This document shows positions 13,733 to 26,317 of a stretch of 64,000 nt of DNA, one piece after another. Position 1 is the first letter of the stretch. Every line of letters starts with the position of its first letter. The notes below the pieces were generated by a model that was not told the DNA's origin, made no database searches, and saw only the letters and a program-made list of their open reading frames with translations. Source of the stretch: Maylandia zebra (Eukaryota > Chordata > Actinopteri > Cichliformes > Cichlidae); the NCBI RefSeq assembly GCF_041146795.1, contig NC_135172.1, positions 37,658,623 to 37,722,622 of the forward strand. The letters are read 5' to 3'. Both the position numbers and the translations under genes were made by a program.

Positions 13733-16700
13733 GATACAGTATAATTCATCATTACTGATTTGGTAGAGACATCAAGCTACAAAACACCTGTCCCTTGATC
13801 CACTCATGAGCAGAAAGCACAAAATACAAGCGTAAACAATCACGATGATGGATGGTGAACCAGAACGATGTGTTCTGATGCATCTGCGACAAGTTCGTAA
13901 CAGGTAATGTGTCCCGCATTGCAGCAAATAACCGTTTCCTGTCAATCTGAAAGGATAGTAAAACCGGGACATGTATTTTTGTTCTCAAAACCTTTAAGCA
14001 AATGTGGTACTTGACTGCTGACAGACAGATGTTATAACACTGCAGACTTAGTAGCACAAGTGAAAGTGTTAAACTAGAAACCCTGGAGATACTTGATATA
14101 AAACTAACTATACTAGAAGATTTTCTTCAAGGCACAAATCTGCACAAGCCACAATGCAGCACAAAAGTAAGCCTATCAGCAAAGCTAGCCAAAACAATTT
14201 GGTAGAGGGGTCCTAGACATACATATTAGTTCTGCCCAGCAGATCAGTAAGTGAGGGGGAACGACTAGAAGCCAGCCAGCCATTCAGGCATAAGGACAGC
14301 TTGAACTTGGCTAAGTCTATATGGCCTGGTTCTAGGGCTGACGTTGTGGCGGTTGTGCCAGCAGCCAGTGGCTGCTGCGTACCTGCAATCTCCCTGATGA
14401 TAATGCAACATGGCAGCCCCGAGGGCAAAGCCCATACAACTTTCTCAGCCCTCTCAGAGTAATTGGTGACCCCTGAACTTGCCCTTCATATAAAAGGAGG
14501 GTAAAGGAGAGACAAGAAGAGGAGGGGGGGACAGGACAAGCGATAGTCAACGGAGACACTAGAAAAGGGGAGACAAGGTCATATGAAAGAAAGGAAGACA
14601 GAAGGCAAAAGAAAAGAAAACCCAAGAAGACATGAGCTGGGAGGAAAAGGTTAATCTCTTTTACTGTGGATAGTTTGAAAGTTCATCAGACACACAAAAG
14701 TCTGCAGCCCAGTTGTGTGTGTCCTATATTGGGGGCATAAGAGGAGACCAAACATTTCCAGTGTATTCTATAACTACATACTGTCTAATAAATAGTTACA
14801 GAAATCATGTTTTCTCATTTGTTTATTAGAGCTTTAACAGTGCTAAAGCAAGACTGCCACCAATTTTATTGGCATTTATTCGTATTTTTGGCGTATTTCA
14901 CCAAGCCAGCAAAATAAAACTCTTCTTTCTGTTGTTTATATATCGCTATGTTATCATTGTTCTGTATGAGCTAAACCTTTTTGGCTATTTAGTCTCATTA
15001 AGCAATACAGAACAACAGGCATGTGTTTTCAGACTAACCAAACTGGAAACAATTGCTGGATACCTGACTTTACAAAGCTACTTCAAGCACGGACTGCTTG
15101 ATTCTTCACTGAATGTTCAAACTTTACTGTTTACTTAACTGTTGATATTTTACTTTGGGAGAATTGTAGAGATGCTACAACAAAGCTTTGTTGACAATTT
15201 TTCTTATTTAACCATGGGTGACCATGGTTAAATAAGAAAATTTTCCCAGTGATGCCTACTGGGAAAATTATTAAGAAGAACTTAAACATCTCTTCCCCCC
15301 CCATTTTCTTAACTGCTTATCTAGTGAATGCTGGTATACCTCAAAACTTATTTTTTTAAAGTGCTTGTTTTTTCATATTTACATGTTCACAAAAATCAAA
15401 AATAAAGAAAAAACATAGATAACAAAATTGATAAAAGATTAAAAGTATTTGAACAGTCTTTGTTTTAGACTTTGGTTTGAAAATATTATATTTATCTTTT
15501 TAAAACTTAAATCATGTAATCGCTTGTGATAGAAATGTTTTGGGTTTTTTGTTTTTTTAAAAAACCATCAACATAGAACAGAGACTGTGAGAAAAGACAA
15601 AAGATCCTTAACAGTCTCAGTGTCAAATGTGACAGCACTACCATCTGCCTATAGCCTAAATTGGGGGGGGTTTTTTGGTAAATTTGGTAATGTTCCCTTG
15701 TTTCTACAACTGTTTGTTTAACACATTACTAAAAATCGCCTGAAAATTTTTGTCTGTTACCAATTGTATCACACCAAGCTTACCACTAACCAGTTCTTTC
15801 AACCAAGTAAGTAAAGAAATGCGCTACAGGGCCTTTTTGTGTCCAGTGACTTGCAGACTGAGTCTTGTGTGTGTAGCATGGTTACTTGTGTTTCAGCTTG
15901 GCTCACTACAGACATTAATCTTCATAAAGTTCAAACTTCATCTGTATCAAAAACAATAATTAGAATCAAATTCATTTGAAATATCACTTAATTCTATGGG
16001 GTTTTTTCAACATTTGTAAAAAGATCATCCAGGAGGCATTACTTTTCATTAAAAATTATTTTTAATTGCATATGAGCAGTGCAATAATATATTTTTAACA
16101 AAGTTACGTGTAGATACAAAAGCCTACATTTAAATAAAAAGAGCTTCAATCCAAATTAGTACTGCTGGTAAACTTATATACACATTGCATTTTGGGGTTA
16201 CAAACTATGATTTAGAATAGCACAGCAACCTGTCACTTTAAAACATTATAGTGCATTTACTTGTTGCGGCTCACAGTTATGCATTTCAACACACAGCACA
16301 GTCTTAAGGAAGTGAGATATTTTTGGTCCCTCAATATGTCTATAAAGTTTACCCAAGGATCCCTATACTCCTCATCTCACCTCTTTATCTTTGGGCTATA
16401 CATATTAGTATGTTCCATGGTATTCGTCACTCCAGCCCCGTCTGCGTGCATTTGTCTATGCAGTATGAATCCATTTGTCTCCACTGACGGAAAATAATTG
16501 CAAAGCAAACAAATCATCTCTGCCACATTGAGCAGGCCTCTACTCCTGGGGCATAGGAGCTAGATAGCTATAGGAATGAAAGACTGACTGACGCAGAGGG
16601 AAAGGAAGGCGAGGACGAGAGCAGGATAGAGGAAGCTCAGAGCAAAGTGGTTTGGCATTTGCATTATATATGCAGAGTGTTAAAAAGTGTTATGTTGAAG

Positions 16701-18547
16701 AAACTGATGCAGTCAGATTGAAAGTGACTACATGGTGCACTGGGAAAGCCAGAGAAAGAGAGAGGGCCAGAGACCTTAGTGGAAGACTGCCAGCTGGAAA
16801 CTCACTCCAGGAACATAAGGAGGAGGCATCTGGGAACACACCGCCTTGGAAAAAGAGAAAAAAAAGATAATTATAGCATGATGCAAATATGGCCTTTTCA
16901 AAAAGAAAACCTACATCTAGTATAACCGTGTTCTTGCTTTAATATCAGCAGCACGGTTCAGTGAGGACTCAGAAGAAGAGTGTTTCTAAAATCTACACAG
17001 CCCAACTCAGGTTGCTTCACTGTATTAGTATCACTAGTACTTACTATTTCTACTTTATAGGCTATAGGCCCGAACAGAAGAGCAATGGAGGGGAAGTGCA
17101 CGCTTAAACAACTCTTCCCACAAAACCCACAATACTTCAACCAAACTACCCAGAGGTGAAAAGCATTTAACCTGGAAAGGGGAGAATTAAATCTGTTTTG
17201 AATTAAATATGCCTACAAATTGTTAGGAATTGCGCAACTTACCTCTGTGTGAACATAGCCTATATCACCTTAAAGTTTGCACCTGAAGGAAAGTCATGTG
17301 TCAAACTGAAAAATAGCATTGTTGCGCTGGGCTTTTCTCGCAGATACAAGTCAATAACTTGCCAACTGTCAGTTCACATTCTCCTTTCAGAAACGCAAAG
17401 AGTAATAATGAACGGAGCAGCTGGCAGCATTAACTGTGGTACTACATATATGACTACGGAGTTTGTTAGCAAAACAACTGTCGTTCAATGCTAAAAATCA
17501 CAACAGAGCACCTGGATAAGGCGCAAGGATACAGGACGCACTTGCACACCAGCGCTACATGTTCTTCCGCTGGATAGCTTAAAAACATAAGAATAAAAAC
17601 AACTTCACTGTGACAGCTTATCCTCTCTTCTGGGTATTCCTGAGATTCGCATGGAGCTTTAACTCAACGCAGAAAAATCAGAAAAATCAAAGTGTGGAAA
17701 TTTAATTGAACTGTGAAATGTTTTTCTAACATTTAACAAATTACTAAACACTAGGATAAATAAATGTATAAACTCTTTAATGAAGAATACAAATGGACTT
17801 TACGCTAATTAGAGAATTCATTGTTGAAGTCGACGAAAATGACATTATATGTTCTCTTGCGCCCTCTAGTGACATAATGCGAAAACCACTCCCCGAAGTT
17901 GATTCATTGAAACAAATGAGTGCCAGAAATATTCACTGTTTATTTGTTATGCTTGTGGGGGAAAAGCAAGGCTTTCTACAGTTTTGAGATGGCACAGTGT
18001 TGCTGCTAATCCAAGCTCTATGTCACATGCTGTTACTGATCCAGTGGGCTTACATTTTTTGTGTATTGTATGAAATATGGATAAATGTTACAAGAAATTT
18101 ACTTGTACATGCCCATAAAAAAATAAACATAACAAATCCCAACTCATTTTTTAATGTACACAAATGTGTGCAGATGCAGTGTTGTAAAACTGTAAGCAAA
18201 ATATCAAGTCCCATTTCTTCTATTGTGTTCTCTATTGTGATGAGGTTTTAGGGGATGATTGTGGCATCCATATTTCATTCATTATTCAGTAAATGCTGCT
18301 TCAAAGCAATGCTGCCCCCAAATCTCACTCACAGCCCAAAATTAAATGTGTTGCCCCTTGGAAAAAATGCTAATTCACATCCTTACAGGAAGTACTGCAA
18401 TGTGTTCAGTTACTGCTGGTTAGTGTCACAGCTCCTGCTACATAAACACCTCTGAGAACACCAGTGGGACTGGATGTAAAATGGTCCTTCACCAGTCTCC
18501 TTATGTGGTGGAGGTGGTAATCAGGATCTTTATTGTCCCAAATGTGT
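13733..18547. other. Gene-free sequence downstream of cpz
   Basis: No protein-coding exon was recognised. It includes the tandem hairpins at 15199-15268 and GA-rich or lysine/arginine-coding low complexity (for example 16740-16870) that yields chance frames. An AATAAA on the minus strand at 18529-18534 lies 14 nt past the cpz stop codon and is a possible but very close poly(A) signal. Confidence 0.45.
15199..15268. repeat. Two adjacent perfect hairpins
   Basis: Hairpin 1 has a 19-nt arm (15199-15217, beginning TTTTCTTATTT) and its exact complement at 15222-15240, separated by a 4-nt loop GTGA. Hairpin 2 has an 11-nt arm ATTTTCCCAGT at 15240-15250 and its complement at 15258-15268, with a 7-nt loop. 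Stem 2 starts on the last base of stem 1. I recognise no transposon family here; a decayed foldback element is possible. Confidence 0.7.
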
Positions 18548-19404
18548 CTACACATTTCTCAGCAGCCAGGTTGGAGGTGAGATACCAGACTGGGAGAAGT
18601 AGTTCCACCACCATGGTTTTTCCTCCCTCTCTCTCCCACTATCACCCACATCTGGATCCCTGTATTGCTCAAACTGGTTGTAGGGGTCAAATCGATCCCA
18701 TGTGTCTGATGTGGGGAAGAGGTGGTCATCAATATCGGGCTCCACGGGAACCTGGATGCAGGACATGAGTGAAAATGTTAGAGCAGAGGTGAGGAAGGAG
18801 GTAATATTTAAAAGAAGGTGGTACAGAGGGTACAGCGGGACTTTGAAGACAAACCTTCTGCAGGACAAAGTCAACACGTCCAGCCTTGCTCATGGTGTGA
18901 GGCAAATAAACTCTCTTGCTGACCTTGGAGTATCCTTTGGCTGTGGCTGTCACGATGTGAGTTCCAGGGTTAAGCAACCTCCAATAGTCTCCATCTTCAG
19001 CTGGAAGAAAGGCAATAAGTAGACGCAGAACGGTGGGAGGGAAAGTGAAGAAAGTTAAAAGAAGAAAATCAGTAAAATGTGTATTGTCTAAGGTTAATTT
19101 ACACATTTACAAAAGTAAGACTCCAACACATCAAATACTGACATAGTTATGTATACCTGTGGTGACATCTTTTCTAACACCCCTGATGGAAATTGTTGCA
19201 TCTTTTATTCCATTACCATTACCATCCTTAACTATTCCCTTTATTCCTCTGTGGACCTGTTTAGAGAAAAGGAATACAATGGCAAGATTTGTCAAGCGTA
19301 GTTTTTTCCTGAACAGAGTAATTATCCATGCGTTCAACATTATAATTTAGCAATTCACTTACCATCGATGATTTATAGTATAGTATAGTATAGTATAGTA
19401 TATA

Positions 19405-19466
<62 letters not shown>

Positions 19467-22400
19467 TTATGAACATACTACTATATCTTGTTTAACTTTG
19501 AAATATTATTATTTGAACAGATATTTCTTTTTATTCACAGTTAAGAAAAAAAAAGTGGCACTTACAGATTCAAGAAAACTGAGGAGAGCTTCTTTATTCC
19601 TCTTCCATTCTGGGTAAAGCTCAGCCTCTGAGGGGAATTTGTCGCATCCAAGCTCCACGGTTATCTCAAGACAGTTAGTGTGTAAATAATTAAAGTCTGA
19701 CATACCTGCAAAAAGTAGGAGAGGTGCACACATTGTGGGAAACTTGGGGGAAAAAAATTTACGCAAAGAAGTTTGATTTATGTCTTTTGCTGTGAGAATT
19801 AAGGAGTGGAGTTAAAAGTATCTCACCACCAGCAAAACTGTACCACAGTGCCCCATTGATAATCCCCCGAGTTCGATAAAAGGAGGCACCACACCTCTCT
19901 GTGTCATTGTTTGACATAGTGGCATGAGCATCGGCATATGTGCGAGCCAGCTGCTTGAAGACCTGAGCATTGGCAGATTATTGGCCAAGGTAGACATTGA
20001 TTGTTATTAGAAATCTGCTATCTATAAAATTCCACTCCCCTACCTGTTCATCTGGAGTGGGGGAGAACATCCGCTCCTCAAGAGGATGTCTAGAGTAGTC
20101 AAATGGATAGGAGATCACCAGATCCCCTCCGTGGAGGCTGGCAGACTGAACGAAAGGCAGAGACCTGACCCACTTCATCACTGCGTAAGTCTCTGGTGCC
20201 ACCTACAGTAAAAAGAAAAGATTGAATCATTTTTGGAAGCCAATATGAAATAACTGCTGGAGATTATTTCTGGTAATTGTTAGTAAATTAGTACTACCTT
20301 CTTAAGTCTTGATGCATGCTCAATCATCCATGTACAGAAATCCTAAAAAGTTGCTTCTGGTCATCTGGATGTAGCATTTTCAGTGTGAGAAACTAAAACT
20401 GCTAGTTTCAGTCATTATGCAAATGTTCTGGTAATAAGTTTGGGGAAACCTGCAGTCCGCTGGGACTGAAGAAGTCATTTGGATGACTGACAAAACGTTT
20501 CTGCCACTGAAAAATCTCTACGTCCAGAGGAACAGAGTCAACTTTCTGGTACTGCCTTCTTACCTTCCCAAACCAGTATGCGTCGGGAATCGGGATGTGG
20601 TCAGTACGGTAGTGCCTGCTGCGTCGATTCCGGTACAAGACAGACGTAAGGTCCGGAAAGTTCCGGTTCAGGTCAATATTCTGGGCATTGGTTCGACCAT
20701 TGGTCCAACCATTCAACAAGTGACCCTGAAACATTTAGATTCACACTAAAAGCATTAAAATGTGTAAGGCTGCTGAGACTGATGACAACATTAACTGTAA
20801 CGATGTCATGTCCAGACATTAGTAGGTGCCGTGACTATATTAAGAGCAAGATATTATGATTATTAGTCAGGAATCCAAGAAGGAACATGTTAGACTATGA
20901 CTGTTAATTCTATTGTTAACATGAAGACAAAATCATATATCCGTCAAGAGAAAGAGTAGCGAATAGAAGCAGAAACCATTAAGTCTTAAACATAAGATGA
21001 GATGAGATAAGCATTATTGTCATTGTAAGCACAACCATGCAATAAAATTGGAATGAGCACAACTATTTCTTTATCTCATCCAAATAATCAACAAAGTTAT
21101 TTTTTTGGATTATTTAAATTGTTACATGCTGTAAACATTTATGTATATGTGTCCATATACAGAACACATATTTCAACATTCTGTTTTAACTCTCTCTCTC
21201 TCTTTTTTAAATAAATACAAATGGAAAGTTACCACACTACATGCAGTACATAACATTTAAAATATGGTCATATTGATATAAAATGTGTGATACACTCTAA
21301 ACTGTCATTTGTATTTAAATCATGCTCTCTGGATAAATCACTCAGAGCAGTAAATGTGTTTGTGGGTGCTGCTGTATTTAAATTACTGCACAGTACATGC
21401 AATGACAATGGCAGTTCTAACAGTGGACTTCATAATCTTTTTATCAATCCTGTATCAAACAGATGATACACACATTAAAGCATGGAGACAGTCAGTGTAT
21501 TCTTTTTATGCAGAGGCACAACATCAAGGCTGCATGCCTATGCAACATTTCAAATAAATGTTCCACCACCAGTGTTGTTATTCCGAGTATTCATTAAGAG
21601 ATGCCAGCACAGAAGTCTCGCCATGTTTGAGAATCCAGCATAATGCATGCCAGAATAAACAGAGCTCAGAGACTTCTACAACTACTCAACGGGCTAGATA
21701 AGTGAAGCAAGGTACATGCAGATTTCCCACTGCCAGCTATGATATGTATGCACACTTAATTTCAGAAATGTTGAAACCCTGGCAAATTCAAATCAAAGTT
21801 TATGCATTTGTCTGGGAGTAGGTGGACTTGCCCTGGGCAACAAGACTATGTAGACAGACAAGCAGACAGGCTGACAGAGAAAGAGGTAGGAGGTGGAAGC
21901 CTGGAGTCATTTCGTAGAGCTTCTGTGCTTACACGGTTATGTATTAAATAGTTAAAAGTTTCCTCTTAGGTTTCAAATTTCACAGTCCACAATCCACATT
22001 GAAAAGCTCTGTGCATTAGCTGTTCTTAGCAGATTGACCCACTCTTCCACCTTCACACCTGAAGCTGAGCAGACTAAATAGACCAAGATCAATTAATAAA
22101 TTGAGATCGGATAATGACAGTTTGTCTTTTTTCTGTTAACAATATTTACTTCATGGTTGATGAGCTCCGGGTCATTGTTATCCTCTACCTCTGAGGCGGC
22201 TAGCTCATAGCCATCGGGGTTCATGGAGGCTAGAATATGGATGCGAGTGGTGTTGATGATGGTCTGAATTCTTTGGTTTCCCAGGATATATTCCGAACAC
22301 AGGTACTGGGCCAAATAGATGAGCAGCTGGCGGCCCAGCACTTCGTTGCCATGCATGTTGCCCACCAACTTGATCTCTGGCTCTACTACAGTTCATGGAC

Positions 22401-24108
22401 AGAAGTGCAAATCATTAAATCTGCATTCTCTTATTTATTTTTTTAAACTTTTGCCATTTTGAGCAGAACAAGCAATAAACACAAATCAAATTATGTATTT
22501 AGGTAGTTGTTCTGATGAATTTAATAAATGTGTGTGTATGTTTAAACAACCTAGGAGGGGAGGGGGTCAAAATAACCTTTCAGGTATGTTTGTGTCAATT
22601 ATCTACTTTTAAAGAAAGCACCTGGCTTGTTAGCTGACACTATATTGAGAATATATATATTTAGTGTAGAAAATATAAAGCTAGAAACAATTTTAAGAGG
22701 GCTAATATAAAGCCAAACGAATAAAGATGAGTAAGGGATCTTGCATTTAAGACATCAAGCTAAATAATGGTAAAACCCTGCAGAGCTGATAGGAGGTGCT
22801 ATTCGCTGATAAGATCACAAATAGCAATGCTGTATGTAAAATATCTGACCATTTGTTTTCCCCAAGTCTTAGAGAGGTAAAACCTTTTTTTTTTAAATAA
22901 CATCATACATTTGCATTAACCTTCCTTACTCACATAGCTCATGTTGTCCTGGGTTGTTGGTGAACTCAATCACCAGTAGATCCCTGCCCTCAGTGCTCCG
23001 TCCAATGCTGTAGACGTGGGAGATATGAGAGCACTTGGCTGCTGTTCTCTTCAGGATGCTGTACATCTGTGCATTGGAGGTGTAGGTGAACTGAATGATA
23101 GTACTGGGCTCCTGAGGAGAGAGACTGGACAGTGCTTGCTCCTGTCTGGCTGGAGGAGGGACACCAAGATTTAGGGGAAGCCAAGAAGAGTGCTTCAAAA
23201 GAGCGTCAGACTTACTCAGGCAGTATACAGTGCATTAACATGACCTTTACCTTTCAGCCCTGCCAGAGGATCAAAGCAGCCTTCTTGGTCACTGGCAAAG
23301 AAGCGGTCACAATCCAGGAAATAAGGCCAGGCCATCTCAATGGCCTCAAAGGCATGTGTGCAGTCCTTCCTCAGTGCCTCACATGTGCTCCGGCAGGGTT
23401 TGACCATCTTGTCATCTCTGCAGGGTGAGGCCAGTACTGAGCAACCTACAAGACGAATCTCAGGGGAGCACTCCCCATTCAAAAGGCCATGGATGACACT
23501 TAGGAGGAGGTACTCTGCCCCTGACTCTGCCTCCAAACGAGTCCGATGACCAAGGATGTTAGGGAATATGGTTCTGGATATAATGTATACATGATTTTTA
23601 ACAGCATGATTTACATCAACATGTAAAACAATAAAAACAAAAAAACAAACAAAAAAAAAAACAGCACCTTATGAGACCGTTGTGTAGTTACAGTTTTTGT
23701 TGGCACAGATTTCTTGGCCAAGCCCTGTTACTTACCTAGAGTATTCCATATCATTACAATAGCCCAGGTTCAGCTCTGTGCATTTAGCTGTTGGAGCAGA
23801 ATAGATGTAAAGAAAGATAAGGAGTCAAAAAGAGGACACACATGGTTTGACTAAATCATTATTTTTAAGTATTCTTTACATGTTTTTTTCCCCGCCAGTG
23901 CTCAAATATAAAGACTATACTGTAAATCACATATTTACAAGTAGTTTGAAGATAATGCCTTATCTCTTTGGATACAGTTCATATGGATTACATGGTTTGA
24001 GTTTTTCACCAGCCTTCAGAGCTCTGATGTTGTATGATTATGTGCCATTAGCCCTGACTTGTTATGACTTGTTCACTGTCTCTTGGATGAGAGTCAATGG
24101 GACTCACT

Positions 24109-24139
<31 letters not shown>

Positions 24140-25050
24140 GGGGGCAAGCACCATTTGCTTTTATAAGATTTTGTGGGAAAACTGCTAATTTGTCTGATAT
24201 AGTACCTCATCACAGAATAGACAAGCACAAATCCTCCCATACAGGCTGAGCCTTGGTACTGCATTTTTTTTTCTTTATGTCAGAGATTACAGATCTGTCT
24301 CATCTATCTGGAGCAGATGCATGCTGCATCTTCTAGGTACAGCTCTTCTGTTTTACCTGACTCAAAGGTCAGGCCATGCTCCACGGCTAGGTTTACCCAA
24401 TCGTTATTCAATCCATGCAGTTAAAAATTTGTCCAGTAAAAAAAAAATTCACATACGTTTTTCTTCATATGCACTGTTGCTGCATCTTCCTGTGAAAAAA
24501 ATAAATAATACAAACTCAAAAATATATAAACATCGCTCATTGAACGCTAGATGGAGACATCGTAACAACAATCCAAAGAAGAAACTCCATTTAAAATCAC
24601 CGTTTATTCAGAAACAAACAGCAGCTGGCCATGAGTCTGTCACACACATTTATTCTTAAATCTCCCTTACACGTCTCTGCAGAGTCTAATTTGGCTATTA
24701 TGTAATAAAACTGAGAAATATGCAGACTAAAAAAGCGCCTATTAGCTGTCTCGAAGCAGAGAATTAAAATGAATAGGTAGGCCTTAAAATTATTTGAATT
24801 AGTATCCGGGTAACTTAACATCGGAAGTCGAAAGCAGTCTATCAGCTAAACCGTGTGGACGTTAAGTTACATGGTTTAACTCCCACGGACTCTAAGCATG
24901 CATCACAGGTTTGGGTTTGCACGGTACGCGTATTTGTTTGGACCAGATGACCTTACCTAAATACTCGTCTCCTGGATGGCAATTCTGCTGCGGGACGCAC
25001 AACGAAGTTTTCGCCCAGAAAAGAAACATTACCAAAAGTCCTAGCTGCAT
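18548..25050 (-). CDS. cpz: Carboxypeptidase Z (Frizzled-CRD metallocarboxypeptidase), complete
   Basis: CPZ is a secreted, matrix-associated M14 carboxypeptidase that removes C-terminal basic residues and binds Wnt proteins through an N-terminal Frizzled domain. Twelve coding exons in transcription order: 24957-25050, 23736-23787, 23251-23573, 22934-23149, 22189-22385, 20564-20725, 20044-20202, 19827-19962, 19566-19705, 19157-19256, 18855-19000, 18548-18751; all introns are GT-AG and phases agree, giving about 642 aa (human about 652). Order: signal peptide ([14 protein letters not shown]), Frizzled CRD ([20 protein letters not shown]), M14 domain with the zinc-binding HGNE, the NLNRNFPD-type motif (IDLNRNFPD), the zinc histidine in SASLHGGDL and the catalytic Glu in ITVELGC, then a transthyretin-like domain ([16 protein letters not shown]) and a basic tail (KPWWWNYF). 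All active-site motifs are present. An alternative in-frame donor lies in exon 5 (see findings). It sits beside gpr78 on the same strand, as in human 4p16.1. Confidence 0.96.
19375..19464. repeat. (TAGTA)n and (TA)n microsatellite in a cpz intron
   Basis: A short TAGTA tandem passes into a TA dinucleotide run within the intron between exons 19566-19705 and 19157-19256. It generates spurious IYIYIY frames. Confidence 0.95.
20990..21060. repeat. Possible LINE 3'-end remnant in a cpz intron
   Basis: A degenerate GATGA/GATAA tandem is followed by 'cattattgtcattgtaagca', resembling the TTTATTGTCATTGCACA 3' tails of fish non-LTR elements such as the one near 62.04 kb. It is short and diverged. Confidence 0.35.
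24108..24144. repeat. Poly-T / poly-G run in a cpz intron
   Basis: A run of T leads into 26 consecutive G (24119-24144). The exact length of such a tract is often unreliable in assemblies. The tract lies in cpz intron 1, between exons 24957-25050 and 23736-23787. Confidence 0.9.
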
Positions 25051-26317
25051 GTTGGAGTGCTTTGCGCTGCCAGAAAATTCGGTGTGTGATGTGGCAGTGT
25101 GTGTTTGAAGCTGCCACTTTTCGTTTTCTATGCTGGATGATAATTACCACCCACAGGACGGAAACCTCCTTCCTTTGTTTTATCGGTGCATCCCTGACCT
25201 GTAAAAACTGAGGCGAACCAGGAGCGCGGCTGTGCCGATCATATTTCACTGCACAGAGTGCTGTGCGCGTATGTGTGTGTATGTGGGGTGTGGGCACGAG
25301 GAAGAAACGTGGCTTGTGGGGGTGGGAGTAAGAAAAGTTTGTGTCTCTGCCTATTATTTGACATAATAGCGCTGCAGAGGCTGTTCACACACCAGTGTAT
25401 GGATAGATTTGCACCATTAGGGTATCTGAAAATCTTCACCGACCTTCGTATTCCCGGCTTTGGTAAGAATAATAAGCCATTACCAAGCTGTAACAGGGAT
25501 TTAAAGTGCTTAGCAGCAGTTTCCATGGGCTTAAGAGGTAGCAGCAAAAGATTCAAAAATAAGTATGATAGCTTCACAAGATTCTAGATCACAGGTTTCT
25601 AATTTTTTCGTTTAACCGTTCAATATTGGATACTTCTTGATTTTTATGCATGAACAGAGACACGTGGAAATATAAGTTTAAAATATGTTCAGTTCATATC
25701 AGTTAATAAAAGATCACGATCATAATATTTGACTCACTAGTCTAGACTGATGCAGTATTGCAGTATACACTCACTTTAAGTACTCAAATAGAAGACTCGA
25801 TTTTCATCTGTGGCAGTGGAGTTTATTTTTGAAAGTGCTCTGATATAACAATTTCACACATCTTCTTTGTATCTATTTTTGCACTCTATTTCAGTCATTA
25901 ACACAAACAAAATGTAAGCATAAAACAATAATAAATGAGCAAATGGACAAATCCAGTGTTATCACACTTTATAGATACATTTCCACAGTACTAAACATGT
26001 TGCAGTTTTCATGTGGTTGTGCATCTCCAGGCAAACTAATGAGCCCTATGGAAACAGCAATCTGTAGAGGCTGAAAAGGCTTCGGCACACATCGGACGTG
26101 AGAGGTGCCGTTCAGTATGAATTGTTATGTGTCCTTCACAGCTCTCCCAGTGGAAAATAATGTTCCTTTAACAGTCACATGACACAGTTCTTTGTTAAAA
26201 AGTCCTTGAGCAAGGCATTGACTTCTTTCAATCTGCTGACCTTTTTGACTTTAAAGACTGTGACCTTTTACAAAAAAGATCAAAGCATTAAATCATTTAA
26301 AAATGACCACATCAAGC

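Noticed and set aside
16652-16870. Arg/Glu-rich 72-aa frame
   Set aside because: Low-complexity GA-rich DNA with no splice context or family resemblance.
22150-22385. cpz exon 5 ending at the downstream donor (22150)
   Set aside because: It would insert 13 residues absent from human CPZ; the upstream donor at 22189 gives a precise match. Kept as an alternative-splicing finding.
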